Assembly: GCF_015475875.1 (NCBI RefSeq)
Contig: NZ_JADKYM010000001.1
Span: 248,001-312,000, forward strand
Length of the DNA: 64,000 nucleotides
Direction: 5' to 3'
DNA from: Sphingopyxis solisilvae
GTDB taxonomy: Bacteria; Pseudomonadota; Alphaproteobacteria; Sphingomonadales; Sphingomonadaceae
Position 1 is the stretch's first letter; the number at the start of each line of letters is the position of its first letter. Positions 8,976 through 18,456 of this stretch are shown here, piece by piece. A program made the position numbers and the translations under genes. The notes below the pieces were generated by a model. That model saw only the letters and a program-made list of their open reading frames with translations, made no database searches and was not told where the DNA came from.

Positions 8976-9836
8976 TCAGCTCCATTTGGCGAGGGGCGGC
9001 AGGCTCATCAGGATCGCGTCGATGTTGCCGCCGGTCTTGAGCCCGAACAAGGTGCCGCGATCGTAAACGAGATTGAACTCGGCATAACGGCCGCGCCAGA
9101 CCAGTTGCGCCTCGCGATCGGCTTCGGAGAAGCTCTGACCCATCCGGCGCCGTACGATTTGCGGGAAGACGTCGAGAAAGGCTTCGCCGACCGCTTGCGT
9201 CAGCTGAAAGTTACGATCGAACTCGGCATCGTCGCCGCATTCGAGATGATCGTAGAAAATGCCGCCGACGCCGCGGTGGACGCCGCGGTGCGGGATATAG
9301 AAATAGTCGTCGGCCCATTTGGCATAGCGTTCGTAGACGTCGGGGCCAAAGGGTGCGCATGCGGCGCGCAACCGCGCGTGGAATGCGTCGGTGTCTTCCG
9401 GATAGGGTATTGGCGGGTTGAGGTCGGCGCCGCCGCCAAACCAGCGCTTGGTCGTCACCAGGAAGCGGGTGTTCATATGCACCGCGGGAACATGCGGGTT
9501 CGCCATATGCGCGACGAGGCTGATCCCGGTGGCGAAGAAGCTGGGGTCTTCGCCGGCGCCGTGGATCGAGGCGGCGAAATCGGGGGCAAACTGGCCGCCG
9601 ACGGTCGAGACATTGACCCCGACCTTTTCGAATATCTTGCCCGTCATCACGCCGCGCACGCCGCCACCGCCTTCACCGGGTTGCAGTCCTTCCGCCTCGC
9701 GATCCCACGGGGTGTAGGCGAAGCGCGCGTCGCTGCCCGCCTCGGCCTCGATGCTTTCGAACTCGGCACAGATCCGGTCGCGCAGCGATTCGAACCAGGT
9801 CCTCGCGGTCTGTTGCTGTGGGTCGAGCGAAATCAT
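8976..9836 (-). CDS. hemF: Oxygen-dependent coproporphyrinogen III oxidase
   Basis: 286 residues. Aerobic enzyme that decarboxylates two propionates of coproporphyrinogen III to make protoporphyrinogen IX in haem synthesis. Characteristic are [37 protein letters not shown] and the [19 protein letters not shown] block. The frame is open much further upstream, but ATG 9836 overlaps the trmL stop as ATGA and gives the usual start and length. The haem supply fits the neighbouring cytochrome bc1 genes, which are divergent. Confidence 0.95.
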   Translation of the reverse strand: MISLDPQQQTARTWFESLRDRICAEFESIEAEAGSDARFAYTPWDREAEGLQPGEGGGGVRGVMTGKIFEKVGVNVSTVGGQFAPDFAASIHGAGEDPSFFATGISLVAHMANPHVPAVHMNTRFLVTTKRWFGGGADLNPPIPYPEDTDAFHARLRAACAPFGPDVYERYAKWADDYFYIPHRGVHRGVGGIFYDHLECGDDAEFDRNFQLTQAVGEAFLDVFPQIVRRRMGQSFSEADREAQLVWRGRYAEFNLVYDRGTLFGLKTGGNIDAILMSLPPLAKWS

Positions 9837-10291
9837 GCCGGAAAGCCTTTCGTTTGCCTGAGCGCTTCGGCGAGCGCGATGCCAGCCGCGACGGCGACAT
9901 TCAAGGAGCGAAAGCCCGTCTGCATCGGAATGGCGACGCGCGCGGCGGCCGCGGCATGGACATGAGGCGGCACGCCCGAGGATTCGGCGCCGAGCAACAG
10001 GACATCGCTGGGTGCAAAGGCGAAGTCGGGCAGGGGCGTCGCGCCCGCGGTGGTGAGCAGTACGAGTCTCAGGCCCGCCCCGGCGCTCCCATCGTAAAAG
10101 CTGCCCCAGTCGGCGTGGCGGGTGACATTGGCGCGCACGGCATAGTCCATTCCTGCGCGTTTCAGCGCGCCGTCGGAGAAGGGAAAGCCGCACGGCTCGA
10201 TGATGTGTGCCGGCACGCCGAAGCAGGCGGCCGTGCGCAGGATCGTTCCGACATTACCCGCAATATCCGGCTGAAACAGGGCGATTTCCAT
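9833..10291 (-). CDS. trmL: tRNA (cytidine/uridine-2'-O-)-methyltransferase
   Basis: 152-residue SPOUT methyltransferase of the TrmL/YibK type, which 2'-O-methylates the wobble base of certain leucine tRNAs. Motif 1 ([21 protein letters not shown]), [10 protein letters not shown] and the C-terminal knot [18 protein letters not shown] are all present. Translationally coupled to hemF by a 4-base overlap. The 222 bases between it and petA hold the divergent promoters; I could not place them convincingly. Confidence 0.9.
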   Translation of the reverse strand: MEIALFQPDIAGNVGTILRTAACFGVPAHIIEPCGFPFSDGALKRAGMDYAVRANVTRHADWGSFYDGSAGAGLRLVLLTTAGATPLPDFAFAPSDVLLLGAESSGVPPHVHAAAAARVAIPMQTGFRSLNVAVAAGIALAEALRQTKGFPA

Positions 10292-10513
10292 CGTCCCGCC
10301 ATAGCCGCGCGTGGCAGCCAGATCGAGCGCCTTTACCGCCGGGTTGGCAGAGCGCGCGCCGAGCGGAAATTGCCTGTTGGCAAGCCCCGGATGTGCGGCT
10401 ATCAGGCCCGCAATTCCCGGAGGGGCCGCCGGGGTGCGCCAATTCGTGCGCGCTTTGCAGGGCGACCCGGATCTTCGAGAACTTTGTTAGTTCACCCATG
10501 CAAGGGCAGTCGA

Positions 10514-11071
10514 ATGGCCAGTGATCCCAATCCCAACGACGAGCAAGAAAACGGCGTCCGCCGTCGGGATTTCATCAATATCGCGGCAGTCAGTTTCGCC
10601 GGCGTCGGCGCCGTCGCGGTCGTCATGCCGCTTGTTGCGCAGATGAATCCGTCGGCCGACGTCCTCGCGCTGTCGACCACCGAAATCGATATTTCGGCGA
10701 TCCAGCCGGGCCAGGCGATCAAGACCAGCTGGCGCAAGCAGCCGGTGTTTGTCCGCAATCTGACCACGGCGGAGATCGCCGAAGCGAACCGGGTGCCGAT
10801 GAGCGACCTGCGCGAGCCGCAGTCGCTGGCCGACCGGACGAAGCCCGGCAAGGAAAACTGGCTGATTACGCTCGGTGTCTGCACCCACCTTGGCTGTGTG
10901 CCGCTTGGCGCCGCCGAAGGTGAGAACAAGGGCGACTATGGCGGCTATTTCTGCCCGTGCCACGGTTCGCACTACGATACCGCGGCGCGCATCCGCAAAG
11001 GCCCGGCGCCGACCAATCTGGTGGTGCCGCCGTATGCATTCACCAGCGATACCGTTGTGACGATCGGCTGA
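10514..11071 (+). CDS. petA: Ubiquinol-cytochrome c reductase Rieske iron-sulfur subunit
   Basis: 185 residues. The [2Fe-2S] subunit of cytochrome bc1 that takes the first electron from ubiquinol at the Qo site. A twin-arginine-like RRRDF signal-anchor (residues 16-20) and one membrane helix (about 22-42) precede the Rieske fold. Cluster ligands are C123, H125, C147 and H150, with the disulfide pair C128 and C149. ATG 10514 is chosen since the upstream open stretch lacks family similarity. It is the first gene of petABC. Confidence 0.95.
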   Translation: MASDPNPNDEQENGVRRRDFINIAAVSFAGVGAVAVVMPLVAQMNPSADVLALSTTEIDISAIQPGQAIKTSWRKQPVFVRNLTTAEIAEANRVPMSDLREPQSLADRTKPGKENWLITLGVCTHLGCVPLGAAEGENKGDYGGYFCPCHGSHYDTAARIRKGPAPTNLVVPPYAFTSDTVVTIG

Positions 11072-11084
11072 GGAGCGAGATAAG

Positions 11085-12371
11085 ATGAGCTTTCCCTGGG
11101 CCAAACCCTACGAGCCGAAGCATCCGCTGATGAAGTGGATGGACGAGAAACTGCCGATCCCGCGTCTGGTCTACAATGCGACCGGCCCCGGCTACCCCGT
11201 CCCGCGCAACCTCAACTATTTCTGGAACTTCGGCGTTCTTGCCGGCGCTGCGTTGATGATCCAGATCATCACCGGCATCGTGCTGGCGATGCACTATGCG
11301 GCCAATGTCGGCGTCGCGTTCAATTCGGTCGAGCATATCATGCGCGACGTCAACGCCGGCTGGTTCATCCGCTATGCGCATATGAACGGCGCCAGCATGT
11401 TCTTCATCGTCGTTTACCTGCACATTTTCCGCGGTCTTTATTACGGATCATACAAGGCGCCGCGCGAAATGGTGTGGCTGCTGGGTGTGGTGATCTTCCT
11501 CCTCATGATGGCGACCGCATTCATGGGCTATGTGCTGCCGTGGGGGCAGATGAGCTTCTGGGGCGCGCAGGTCATCACCGGCTTCTTCTCGGCGATCCCG
11601 ATCGTCGGTGAACCGGTGCGCCAGTGGCTGCTCGGCGGCTTCGTCCCCGACAACGCAACACTAAACCGCTTCTTCTCGCTGCACTATCTGCTGCCGTTCG
11701 TGATCCTGGGTGTGATCATCCTGCACATCTGGGCGCTGCATATCCCGGGGTCGAACAACCCGACGGGTATCGAGGTGAAGGACGAGCAGGACACTGTGCC
11801 GTTCCACCCCTATTACACTGCCAAGGACGGCTTCGGCCTTGGCGTGTTCCTGCTGGTGTTCGTCGCACTGACCTTCTTCAGCCCGAACATGCTGGGTCAT
11901 GCCGACAATTATATCCCGGCGAACTCGCTGTCGACGCCGGCGCATATCGTTCCCGAATGGTATTTCCTGCCTTTCTACGCGATTTTGAAGGCCTTCACCT
12001 TCAACTTCCTGTGGATCGACGCGAAGCTGTGGGGCGTCATCGCGATGTTCGCATCGATCGCGCTGCTGTTCTTCCTGCCCTGGCTCGACAGTTCGCCGGT
12101 GAAATCGTCGACCTACCGCCCGCTGTACCGCATCTTCTTCTGGGTGCTGGTGGCCGACGTGCTGCTGCTCGGGGTGTGCGGCGCGATGCCGGCGGAACAG
12201 CCGTGGGTCATCCTCAGCCAGCTTGGCGCCATCTATTATTTTGCGCACTTCTTGGTGATCCTGCCGATCGTTTCGCGGATCGAACGTCCGCTGCCGATGC
12301 CGAATTCGATCACCGAAGCAGTTCTTGCCAAACATGCCGCCGACACCTCGTCGGCTCCGGCAGCGGCCTGA
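11085..12371 (+). CDS. petB: Cytochrome b subunit of the bc1 complex
   Basis: 428 residues, eight predicted membrane helices. Carries the two b haems and the quinol and quinone sites. Familiar elements are NLNYFWNFG, the haem-binding helix with [12 protein letters not shown], the Qo-site [17 protein letters not shown] and [15 protein letters not shown], and [15 protein letters not shown]. It starts 13 bases after petA and is followed by petC after 31 bases, so one operon. Confidence 0.97.
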   Translation: MSFPWAKPYEPKHPLMKWMDEKLPIPRLVYNATGPGYPVPRNLNYFWNFGVLAGAALMIQIITGIVLAMHYAANVGVAFNSVEHIMRDVNAGWFIRYAHMNGASMFFIVVYLHIFRGLYYGSYKAPREMVWLLGVVIFLLMMATAFMGYVLPWGQMSFWGAQVITGFFSAIPIVGEPVRQWLLGGFVPDNATLNRFFSLHYLLPFVILGVIILHIWALHIPGSNNPTGIEVKDEQDTVPFHPYYTAKDGFGLGVFLLVFVALTFFSPNMLGHADNYIPANSLSTPAHIVPEWYFLPFYAILKAFTFNFLWIDAKLWGVIAMFASIALLFFLPWLDSSPVKSSTYRPLYRIFFWVLVADVLLLGVCGAMPAEQPWVILSQLGAIYYFAHFLVILPIVSRIERPLPMPNSITEAVLAKHAADTSSAPAAA

Positions 12372-12402
12372 GCGCCAGACTTTAACAGGAGCTGATACAG
12401 CC

Positions 12403-13212
12403 ATGGTTCGCCCGCTCGGATTTCTCGTCGGCCTCGGTTTCATTACCGCGCTGGTGCTCGCGATCTTTACGACGCCGCTCAAGAATGAACCCAATGTCGC
12501 CTATAGTTTCGTCAAGCATCCCCGGCATCTGAAGCTGGCGAGCGACGGCCTGATGCCGCATTGGGACAAGGCGCAGTTGCAGCGCGGCATGCAGGTTTAC
12601 AAAGAGGTCTGTTCGGCCTGCCACAGCCTGAACCTCGTGGCCTTCCGCAACATCGCCGATCTCGGTTACACCGAAGGGCAGATCAAGACCTTCGCCAAGG
12701 GCTTTCAGGTTCCGTCGGTTAATCCCGATACGGGCGAGGTTGCGACGCGTGATGGCCTGCCGTCGGATCATTTCCCGGCGCCCTATGCCAATGACGTTGC
12801 GGCGCGCGCGGCGAACAACAATGCGATCCCGCCAGACCTTTCGCTGATCACCAAAGCGCGCGAAGGCGGCAAAGATTACATCTATTCGCTGCTGACCGGT
12901 TACCAGAACCCGCCGGCCAACCTGCCTACCGAGCTGAAGCCGGGGACGGGGCTCCACTACAACCCCTATTTCCCGAACCTGAACCTCGCGATGGCCAAGC
13001 CGCTGGCCGACAATCAGGTCACCTATGCCGATGGCACCAAGGCCAGCGTCGACCAGATGTCGAAGGACGTGACTGCGTTCCTCGTCTGGACCGCCGAACC
13101 GAAACTGGTGAAGCGCGTTCAGGTCGGCTGGGCGGTGTTCTTCTTCCTGCTGATCTTCACGGTCCTGGCTTATCTGTCGTACCGCAATATCTGGGCTGAC
13201 AAGAAGCATTGA
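12403..13212 (+). CDS. petC: Cytochrome c1
   Basis: 269 residues. Passes electrons from the Rieske centre to cytochrome c. It has an N-terminal membrane or signal segment (about residues 6-24), the haem-attachment motif C70-S-A-C73-H74, the probable axial methionine M197 in LAMAKP, and a C-terminal anchor helix (about 240-260) ending in a basic tail. ATG 12403 follows an AACAGGAG ribosome site. apt follows after 28 bases. Confidence 0.96.
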   Translation: MVRPLGFLVGLGFITALVLAIFTTPLKNEPNVAYSFVKHPRHLKLASDGLMPHWDKAQLQRGMQVYKEVCSACHSLNLVAFRNIADLGYTEGQIKTFAKGFQVPSVNPDTGEVATRDGLPSDHFPAPYANDVAARAANNNAIPPDLSLITKAREGGKDYIYSLLTGYQNPPANLPTELKPGTGLHYNPYFPNLNLAMAKPLADNQVTYADGTKASVDQMSKDVTAFLVWTAEPKLVKRVQVGWAVFFFLLIFTVLAYLSYRNIWADKKH

Positions 13213-13240
13213 GGCAAAAGGGCAGGGTGATTGTGACCGC

Positions 13241-13645
13241 ATGATCGCCCAGCCGCCTCAGCCCGACCTCGACCTGGCATCGTTGGTCAGCACCATCCCC
13301 GACTTTCCGAAGCCGGGCATTCAGTTTCGCGACATCACCACCTTGATCGGCGACGCCGCTGGTTTCGCCGAAAGTGTGCGTCGTTTGAGCGCCCGTGCCG
13401 CGGTGCATCGCCCCGACGTGATTGTTGCCGTCGAGGCGCGCGGCTTCGTGTTCGGCGCGGCCGTGGCTACGATGTTGGGCATGGGCCTTGTGCCCGTCCG
13501 CAAGGCGGGCAAGCTACCGGGTGTCACCATAGGGGTCGATTACGAACTCGAATATGGCGCCGACCGGCTTGAAGAATCTAACGGCCCTGGGGCGGCGAGC
13601 GGAGTTTGCGGTCATCCATCGATCTGCGCCAGACGTTTTTCATAG
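13241..13645 (+). pseudogene. apt: Adenine phosphoribosyltransferase, 3' half missing
   Basis: The first ~111 residues match Apt well: IPDFPKPGIQFRDITTLI, VAVEARGFVFGA and the VRKAGKLPG / VDYELEYGADRLE stretch. After about position 13572 the match stops. The remaining frame reads unrelated sequence to 13645 and runs antisense into the next gene. The PRPP-binding VVDDLIATGGT-type loop and C-terminal strands, needed for catalysis in all Apt enzymes, are absent, and total length is 134 against about 175-180. I found no continuation in other frames or further downstream in the gap at 14532-14687. It is therefore probably inactive. It follows petC closely. Confidence 0.8.
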
Positions 13646-14106
13646 CGCCAAACATCAAGCGCAAAAACACCGTCCGGCAAGACCAGTTGGCTGGTGTAGA
13701 TACAAGCGCGATGCCAGCCGCATTTTTCGTAGAAGCGAGCCGCCCGCTCGTTGCCTATCGCGCATGCAAGCCAGGCCGTCTCGACCGATCTTTCTGCCAA
13801 TTTTGTTTCGGCATCGGCAATCAATAACTGAGCAAGCCCGCTGCCCCGCGATCGCGCATCAACATAGAATTGATTGAGTTCATCGCCATCGCACAGTGAA
13901 AAGCCGAGCGGGTCGCCTTCCGTCCCTACGACCCGCAAATGATCGGGTGCCAGCGAAAGCCGCTCAAGGAAATGTTCGTAGGTGCGGACTTTGGCAAGCT
14001 CCTCGGGTAAGACTCCGCGATGCGCGTCCTGCCAGCCTGCATACCACAGTCGTGCCAGGGGCTCGGTATCCGCGGGAACCGCGTCGCGGGCTTTCGTTGG
14101 TGTCAT
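13612..14106 (-). CDS. GNAT-family N-acetyltransferase
   Basis: 164 residues. GNAT fold: an acetyl-CoA pyrophosphate loop region VDARSRGSGLAQLLIADAE and the late GNERAARFYEKCGW motif are clear. Substrate unknown. ATG 14106 overlaps the stop of the VOC gene as ATGA, so the two are cotranscribed; an in-frame start at 14121 is possible. Its 3' end lies antisense to the broken end of apt. Its DNA is visibly lower in GC than neighbours (positions 13621-13680 are 31 of 60 G or C by hand count), suggesting it arrived with the event that cut apt. Confidence 0.8.
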   Translation of the reverse strand: MTPTKARDAVPADTEPLARLWYAGWQDAHRGVLPEELAKVRTYEHFLERLSLAPDHLRVVGTEGDPLGFSLCDGDELNQFYVDARSRGSGLAQLLIADAETKLAERSVETAWLACAIGNERAARFYEKCGWHRACIYTSQLVLPDGVFALDVWRYEKRLAQIDG

Positions 14107-14531
14107 GCCGAGCCCGGACAATTCAGAAGTGGATTCGGATTTTCAGCTTCGCAACCGGCACTACCGTAACTGCGGGTGATGATCTCCAGCAAATGCCCGT
14201 CGGGGTCGTCGAAATATAGGCCGCGGCCATCGTCCCAGCGGTTGATTGCGCCGGGCTGCGTGTGAAAGGGGTCGGCCCAATAGGGAATATCGCGCCCGCG
14301 AATCCGCTCGAAAATAGCATCGAACTCGGCTTCGCTGACACGGAATGCGAAATGGCGGGACCTGATCGGCGGCGTATCGGGCAAGAAATCGAGTGATGTC
14401 TCGCCAATGGCGAGGACCGTGAAATGCGCGAGCTTGCGTGCAGGAGGAAGGCCGAGAATCTCGGCCAGAAAGGCCGCGCTCGCTGCGGGATCGCTGGCAT
14501 GCACGATGGTATGATCGAGGACGACGGTCAT
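14103..14531 (-). CDS. VOC-family (glyoxalase/dioxygenase-like) protein
   Basis: 142 residues. Starts LDHTIVHASDPAASAAFLAEILGLP and ends with GRGLYFDDPDGHLLEIITRSYG, the beginning and end of a VOC metal-binding domain; H7 and the late glutamate in HLLEI are likely metal ligands. Members include fosfomycin-resistance thiol transferases, dioxygenases and glyoxalases; which applies here cannot be decided. Coupled to the GNAT gene downstream, a pairing that hints at detoxification or resistance, but this is inference only. Confidence 0.8.
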   Translation of the reverse strand: MTVVLDHTIVHASDPAASAAFLAEILGLPPARKLAHFTVLAIGETSLDFLPDTPPIRSRHFAFRVSEAEFDAIFERIRGRDIPYWADPFHTQPGAINRWDDGRGLYFDDPDGHLLEIITRSYGSAGCEAENPNPLLNCPGSA

Positions 14532-14687
14532 ATCACGGAGCTTAGCAAAACATTATCGCGACGCCAGTATATGATACCGTGGCCCGCGCCATTGGCGTGG
14601 CGCGCAGCTGGCAAACCCCGTTCCTGCGGAACGATAAAGCTCGCTCCCCGAGGTCAGGTCAGCGGTCGCGACGCCAGCGAAATGTTG

Positions 14688-15449
14688 TCAGAACGGCACC
14701 CAATTCTGCTTTTTGCGAAACTTCATGTAACCGACATTCGCGCCCAGCCGCGCGCCGACACCGACGCGGATCGGAATCAGGACGACGTCGCCGCGGCGCA
14801 GGTAGCTGGCGTTGAAGCCGCCAAGCAGATAGGCGGCGCCTTCGCCCGCCGGAAAGCGCTTGTAGAGATCTTCGCTGTCGAAGAGATTGTACACAAGAAC
14901 AAAGGTGTTGCCCGCGTTCGCACCGGCGTCGAAGCCCACCGACGGGCCGGTCCAGTAGGTCGGCAACTCGCCTTCGATCTTGTGGTGGAGCGTGCCCGAA
15001 CCGTAACGCACACCGAGCACGAGCGCGCCGCCGGCTTCGCGGCCGACGATATAGGCGTTGGGCTCGCCCTGTTTTTTAAGAATGTCCTCGATTAGCCCGG
15101 CCAGCCCTTGAGCGCCTTTGCCGAACAGGCCTTCGGCGGCTCCGATCAGATCATCCTGTTTATACGTCGCGGTGTTTTCGGTGACGACCGTCGTTGTCGA
15201 CATATCACTACCGCCTGCCGCCGCACCCGCCGACGACTGATTACCGGTCGCGAGATCGCTGTCATAATATATGACTTCGTCGGATGGATCGTTCGATACC
15301 GACGGTGGCGGGGACGGTTTGTCGAGGTCGGCATCGATGGAAGTATTGGGGTCAAATTCCCGCATCTGCGCCGCGGAAGGGGCGGGGGCGAGCGCCAGAC
15401 CAAGCGACGCCATCGCCGCAATGGCAAGGCTGGTGAATTTTTTCCGCAT
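14688..15449 (-). CDS. EipA family (DUF1134) periplasmic protein
   Basis: 253 residues. Signal peptide about 1-26 (cut near PSAAQ), a Pro/Ser/Asp-rich linker, then a conserved domain with KQGEPNAYIVGREAGGALV, LRYGSGTL-like HHKIEGE, YWTGPSVGFDAGANAGN and VLVYNLF, matching the DUF1134/EipA family as I know it. EipA in Brucella is an envelope protein needed for cell-envelope integrity. ATG 15449 is chosen over upstream starts because it begins the signal peptide and is preceded by a GGGGGT site. Confident in family, not in role. Confidence 0.8.
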   Translation of the reverse strand: MRKKFTSLAIAAMASLGLALAPAPSAAQMREFDPNTSIDADLDKPSPPPSVSNDPSDEVIYYDSDLATGNQSSAGAAAGGSDMSTTTVVTENTATYKQDDLIGAAEGLFGKGAQGLAGLIEDILKKQGEPNAYIVGREAGGALVLGVRYGSGTLHHKIEGELPTYWTGPSVGFDAGANAGNTFVLVYNLFDSEDLYKRFPAGEGAAYLLGGFNASYLRRGDVVLIPIRVGVGARLGANVGYMKFRKKQNWVPF

Positions 15450-15621
15450 ATTGGACCCCCAAATTTCAATCGGCGCTCGCGCACCAAAGCCAGCGTTAAT
15501 CATGACTCGGTTTGTGCGGCGGGCAATGAACCGGCGATGACCCGAGTCGATTTTGCGCCAGACCGAATCGAATGCGCGCCAAAATGCACCGTCGCCGCGA
15601 AAACTTGTGCAATCTTAGGCG

Positions 15622-15650
15622 TTGCGGGGCGCGGAGCGCATGGCTATAGC
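15622..15650 (+). promoter_or_regulatory. Predicted promoter of tRNA-Ser
   Basis: TTGCGG (15622-15627) and TATAGC (15645-15650) with 17 bases between, placing the transcript start near 15657, 36 bases before the tRNA. The rest of the 15450-15692 interval holds no gene I can support. Confidence 0.5.
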
Positions 15651-15692
15651 GACCCGCCTAGGCCAGCCTGTCGTTAGCGCGACAGACCATGC

Positions 15693-15785
15693 GGAGACGT
15701 GGGTGAGTGGCTGAAACCAACGGTTTGCTAAACCGTCGTACTGGTAAATCCGGTACCGAGGGTTCGAATCCCTCCGTCTCCGCCA
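15693..15785 (+). tRNA. tRNA-Ser(GCT)
   Basis: 93 bases including an encoded CCA. The acceptor stem GGAGACG pairs with CGTCTCC, the anticodon stem ACGGT/ACCGT holds loop TTGCTAA with anticodon GCT at 15727-15729, a long variable arm follows (class II), and the T arm has GGTTCGAATCC. Reads AGC and AGT codons. Confidence 0.97.
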
Positions 15786-15871
15786 CCTAATCCGCGAGCG
15801 ATAAAGTCATTCCCGCCGGCCGAGCTGCTGGTACGGCCCTCGTTTTTCGGCATTGGCCATTGTACAGGTGT

Positions 15872-16594
15872 TCAGCGACGCGGTTCCAGCCACCAGCTTT
15901 GCCGCCAGCCATAGTCGGACGCGATCGCCGTGCCTGCCGCGTTGGTGGCCGGTTTGAAACGAAAGCGCTCCTCGATCAGGCGGCACGTTGTTTCGTCGAG
16001 CGCCGTATCACCGCTCGAACGGCTGACGCGGCAGCCCGAAACGCGCCCGCTTGGCTGGATCGTGAAACGAACCTCGACCTCACCGCCAACGCGCGCGCGG
16101 CTCGCACTGCGCGGATAATCGCGGTCACGGATCGCGCCGCTGTGCCAGATGGCTTTGCTGCCGCTGCCGGTTCCGGTGCCCGATCCACCGGCGCCGGTTC
16201 CATCGCCTTGCCCGCCCGCACCAGATCCGGCGCCGGGGTTCGGTGTCGCACCCGCAGATGCGTCGGTCGCGATACCGGGCTGCGGCGCGGCGGCGACCAA
16301 GGGCGTTATCGGCGGCAGCTTGGGCTTGGCGGCGGCGACGGGAGCGGCTTTTGCGTGTTGATTCGCTGGGGAGGGCTTGCCGCTCGCAGCGTCGCTGGCG
16401 GCGTTTTGCGGTACGACCGGCTCGGTCGGTGGCGCCGCCGGAATGGCGAGCGCTGCGATTGCCTGGCTCGCCTTGCGAACGACGTTGAGGTCGAGCCCGC
16501 TAACAAGACCGAAGCCGACCGCGACGACGGCAACCAAGACGCCGCCGGCCGACGTCAGCCGTTGTCGAACGGAAATCTGGCCTGAATAGCGCAT
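15872..16594 (-). CDS. TonB-like energy transducer
   Basis: 240 residues. One N-terminal membrane helix (about 15-35), a long Pro/Ala/Gly-rich periplasmic spacer with a glycine/threonine-rich run (about residues 110-150), and a C-terminal TonB-type domain with DYPRSASRARVGGEVEVRFT, VSRSSGDTALDETTCRLIEERFRF and a final tryptophan-rich strand. TonB proteins pass proton-motive energy to outer-membrane receptors. No exbB/exbD or receptor gene is adjacent, so this is an orphan copy. Confidence 0.8.
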   Translation of the reverse strand: MRYSGQISVRQRLTSAGGVLVAVVAVGFGLVSGLDLNVVRKASQAIAALAIPAAPPTEPVVPQNAASDAASGKPSPANQHAKAAPVAAAKPKLPPITPLVAAAPQPGIATDASAGATPNPGAGSGAGGQGDGTGAGGSGTGTGSGSKAIWHSGAIRDRDYPRSASRARVGGEVEVRFTIQPSGRVSGCRVSRSSGDTALDETTCRLIEERFRFKPATNAAGTAIASDYGWRQSWWLEPRR

Positions 16595-16634
16595 CGACCC
16601 TGTACCTGCCGCGCGGTTGCGCGATCGGAAGGGT

Positions 16635-17504
16635 CTACAGGAAATCGTCTAGCGTGGACATGAACCGGTCGAACTGGTCATGGTGCAGCCAGTGGCCGGC
16701 ATTTTCGAACTCGATCACCTTGGCGGTCTTGAAAGACGCGAGGCGTCCATCGCGTTCGGGGTTCGATGCCCAACTGTTCGCGCCATAGAGCAGCAGGGTG
16801 GGGCAGGTGATCGCGCCCCACAGCGCCGCAATGTCCTCCTGTGGCATGTCGAAAGCGGGCCAGACGTTGAGATAATTGTCGAACTTCCAGCTCCAGCTGC
16901 CGTCCTCGTTGCGGCTGATGCCATGGATGGTCAAGTGGCGCGCCTGCGCCTCTGTCAGGTAGCTGTTCTCTCCCATCATGCGCGCCAGCGCGTCGTCGAG
17001 CGTTTCATAACGGCGTGGGGTGCGTCCCGCGGCCTGCCGTTTGTCGTCGATCCATTTGCGGAAGCGTTCGGCGTAAGGCTTGGCCGCGCGTTCGGCGATA
17101 ATCTTGGGCGACGGGCCGAGTCCTTCGATCGCGACCAGCTTGCGGACATTTTCGGGGTAGAGGCCGGTATAGCGCAGCGCGATATTGCCCCCCATCGAAT
17201 GGGCGACGATGCTGACCGGCCCCAGATCAAGCTGATGGATCAGCTGCGCCAGATCATAGACAAAGCCGTCCATCGCGTAGTTGCCATCGGGCGACCAGGC
17301 GCTGTCGCCATGACCACGCAGGTCGGGGGCGATGATATGATAGCGGTCGCGCAGTTTTTCGGCGACCCAGTCCCAGTTGCGGCAATGGTCGCGCCCGCCG
17401 TGGACCAACAGCAGCGGCGGCGCGCCGCGATTGCCCCAATCGACATAGTGCAGCTTCAGCCGCTGTGAGATGAAGCTGTTCGAGGTGGGGCCGGCACTTG
17501 CCAT
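16635..17504 (-). CDS. Alpha/beta hydrolase
   Basis: 289 residues. LLVHGG (oxyanion region, about 33-38), RGHGDS, the nucleophile elbow AHSMGGN with S103, and a late AGHWLHHD histidine give a complete Ser-Asp-His type hydrolase. The cap region is about 120-210. Substrate unknown; it resembles haloalkane-dehalogenase and epoxide-hydrolase-like folds but has serine as nucleophile, so esterase or lactonase activity is likelier. ATG 17504 follows a normal N-terminus; the open frame upstream runs antisense to the divergent SDR leader and is not used. Confidence 0.82.
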   Translation of the reverse strand: MASAGPTSNSFISQRLKLHYVDWGNRGAPPLLLVHGGRDHCRNWDWVAEKLRDRYHIIAPDLRGHGDSAWSPDGNYAMDGFVYDLAQLIHQLDLGPVSIVAHSMGGNIALRYTGLYPENVRKLVAIEGLGPSPKIIAERAAKPYAERFRKWIDDKRQAAGRTPRRYETLDDALARMMGENSYLTEAQARHLTIHGISRNEDGSWSWKFDNYLNVWPAFDMPQEDIAALWGAITCPTLLLYGANSWASNPERDGRLASFKTAKVIEFENAGHWLHHDQFDRFMSTLDDFL

Positions 17505-17610
17505 CGGATCGTCCTTGCTGTCTGTTCCAGTTTCAAAAGGCGACCGATCGCAATCCGTCAACCCCGCATCATCGCCGATGTGCGGACGATATACGCCAAG
17601 GGAGAGAAGC

Positions 17611-18402
17611 ATGACGACATTCCGCGATAATCTGCTGGCCGGTAAAACCGCCTTTGTTGCCGGGGGCACGAGCGGCATCAATCTGGGCATCGCCAAACGC
17701 TTTGCCGAGCTGGGCGCCAAAGTCGCGGTAGCAGGGCGCGACCCGGAGAAGGCGGCGCGCGCAGCGGGGGAGATCGGCGCGGGTGCAATCGGCCTGTCGG
17801 CCGATGTGCGCGATTATGCCGCGATTCGCGGGGCGATGGAACGGATCGCGGGCGAGCTCGGCCCCATGGACATCGTGATATCGGGTGCAGCAGGCAATTT
17901 CCTGGCGCCTGCACTCGGCATGTCGGCGAATGCGTTTCGCACGGTCGTCGATATCGACCTCAATGGCACCTTCAACGTTTTTCGCGGCTGTCACGATCTG
18001 CTCAATCGCCCCGGCGCGTCGCTGATCGCAATCACTGCGGGGCAGGCGGTCAACGCCTCGGCGCTGCAAGTTCATGCCTGCGCGGCCAAGGCGGGGATCA
18101 ACCAGTTGATTCGCGTGCTCGCGCTCGAATGGGGGCCGGAGGTCAGGGTAAACGGCATCTCGCCGGGACCGATCGCCGACACCGAAGGGATGAAGCGGCT
18201 CGCCCCCGACGCCGCCACGCGCCAGTCGCATTTCGACCGCATCGCGATGAAGCGCTGGGGCAAGATCGAGGAGGTTGCCGAATCGGCGGTCTTCCTGTGC
18301 TCGCCTGCCGCGTCCTACATCACTGGGACGATCCTCGATTGCGACGGCGGCAGCCAGGTCGGCGACGCGTCGCGCGGTGATCTGGCGAAAGGAATGGCGT
18401 AA
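17611..18402 (+). CDS. SDR oxidoreductase, DECR2-like 2,4-dienoyl-CoA reductase
   Basis: 263 residues. Rossmann NAD(P)-binding motif GGTSGINLGIA (18-28), then NAAG-like SGAAGNF (91-97). The usual catalytic Y-x3-K is absent: K160 is there but the tyrosine position is A156, in a LQVHACAAKAG context. Peroxisomal 2,4-dienoyl-CoA reductases (DECR2) have the same LQVH-x-x-x-AK arrangement, and the SPGPIADTEGMKRL ending also matches, so reduction of dienoyl-CoA in unsaturated fatty acid degradation is the best guess. GGAGAG at 17601-17606 fixes ATG 17611. A strong terminator follows. Confidence 0.8.
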   Translation: MTTFRDNLLAGKTAFVAGGTSGINLGIAKRFAELGAKVAVAGRDPEKAARAAGEIGAGAIGLSADVRDYAAIRGAMERIAGELGPMDIVISGAAGNFLAPALGMSANAFRTVVDIDLNGTFNVFRGCHDLLNRPGASLIAITAGQAVNASALQVHACAAKAGINQLIRVLALEWGPEVRVNGISPGPIADTEGMKRLAPDAATRQSHFDRIAMKRWGKIEEVAESAVFLCSPAASYITGTILDCDGGSQVGDASRGDLAKGMA

Positions 18403-18417
18403 GTCGCAGCGGAACGT

Positions 18418-18455
18418 AAAAACGCCGCCAACCCGGCTGGGTGGCGGCGCTTTTA
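18418..18455. terminator. Bidirectional intrinsic terminator between SDR gene and tRNA-Val
   Basis: AAAAA, then CGCCGCC-A-ACCC paired with GGGT-GGCGGCG over a GGCT loop, then TTTT. With A residues on one side and T residues on the other it can end both the plus-strand SDR transcript and the minus-strand tRNA-Val transcript. Confidence 0.75.
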
Positions 18456-18456
18456 A

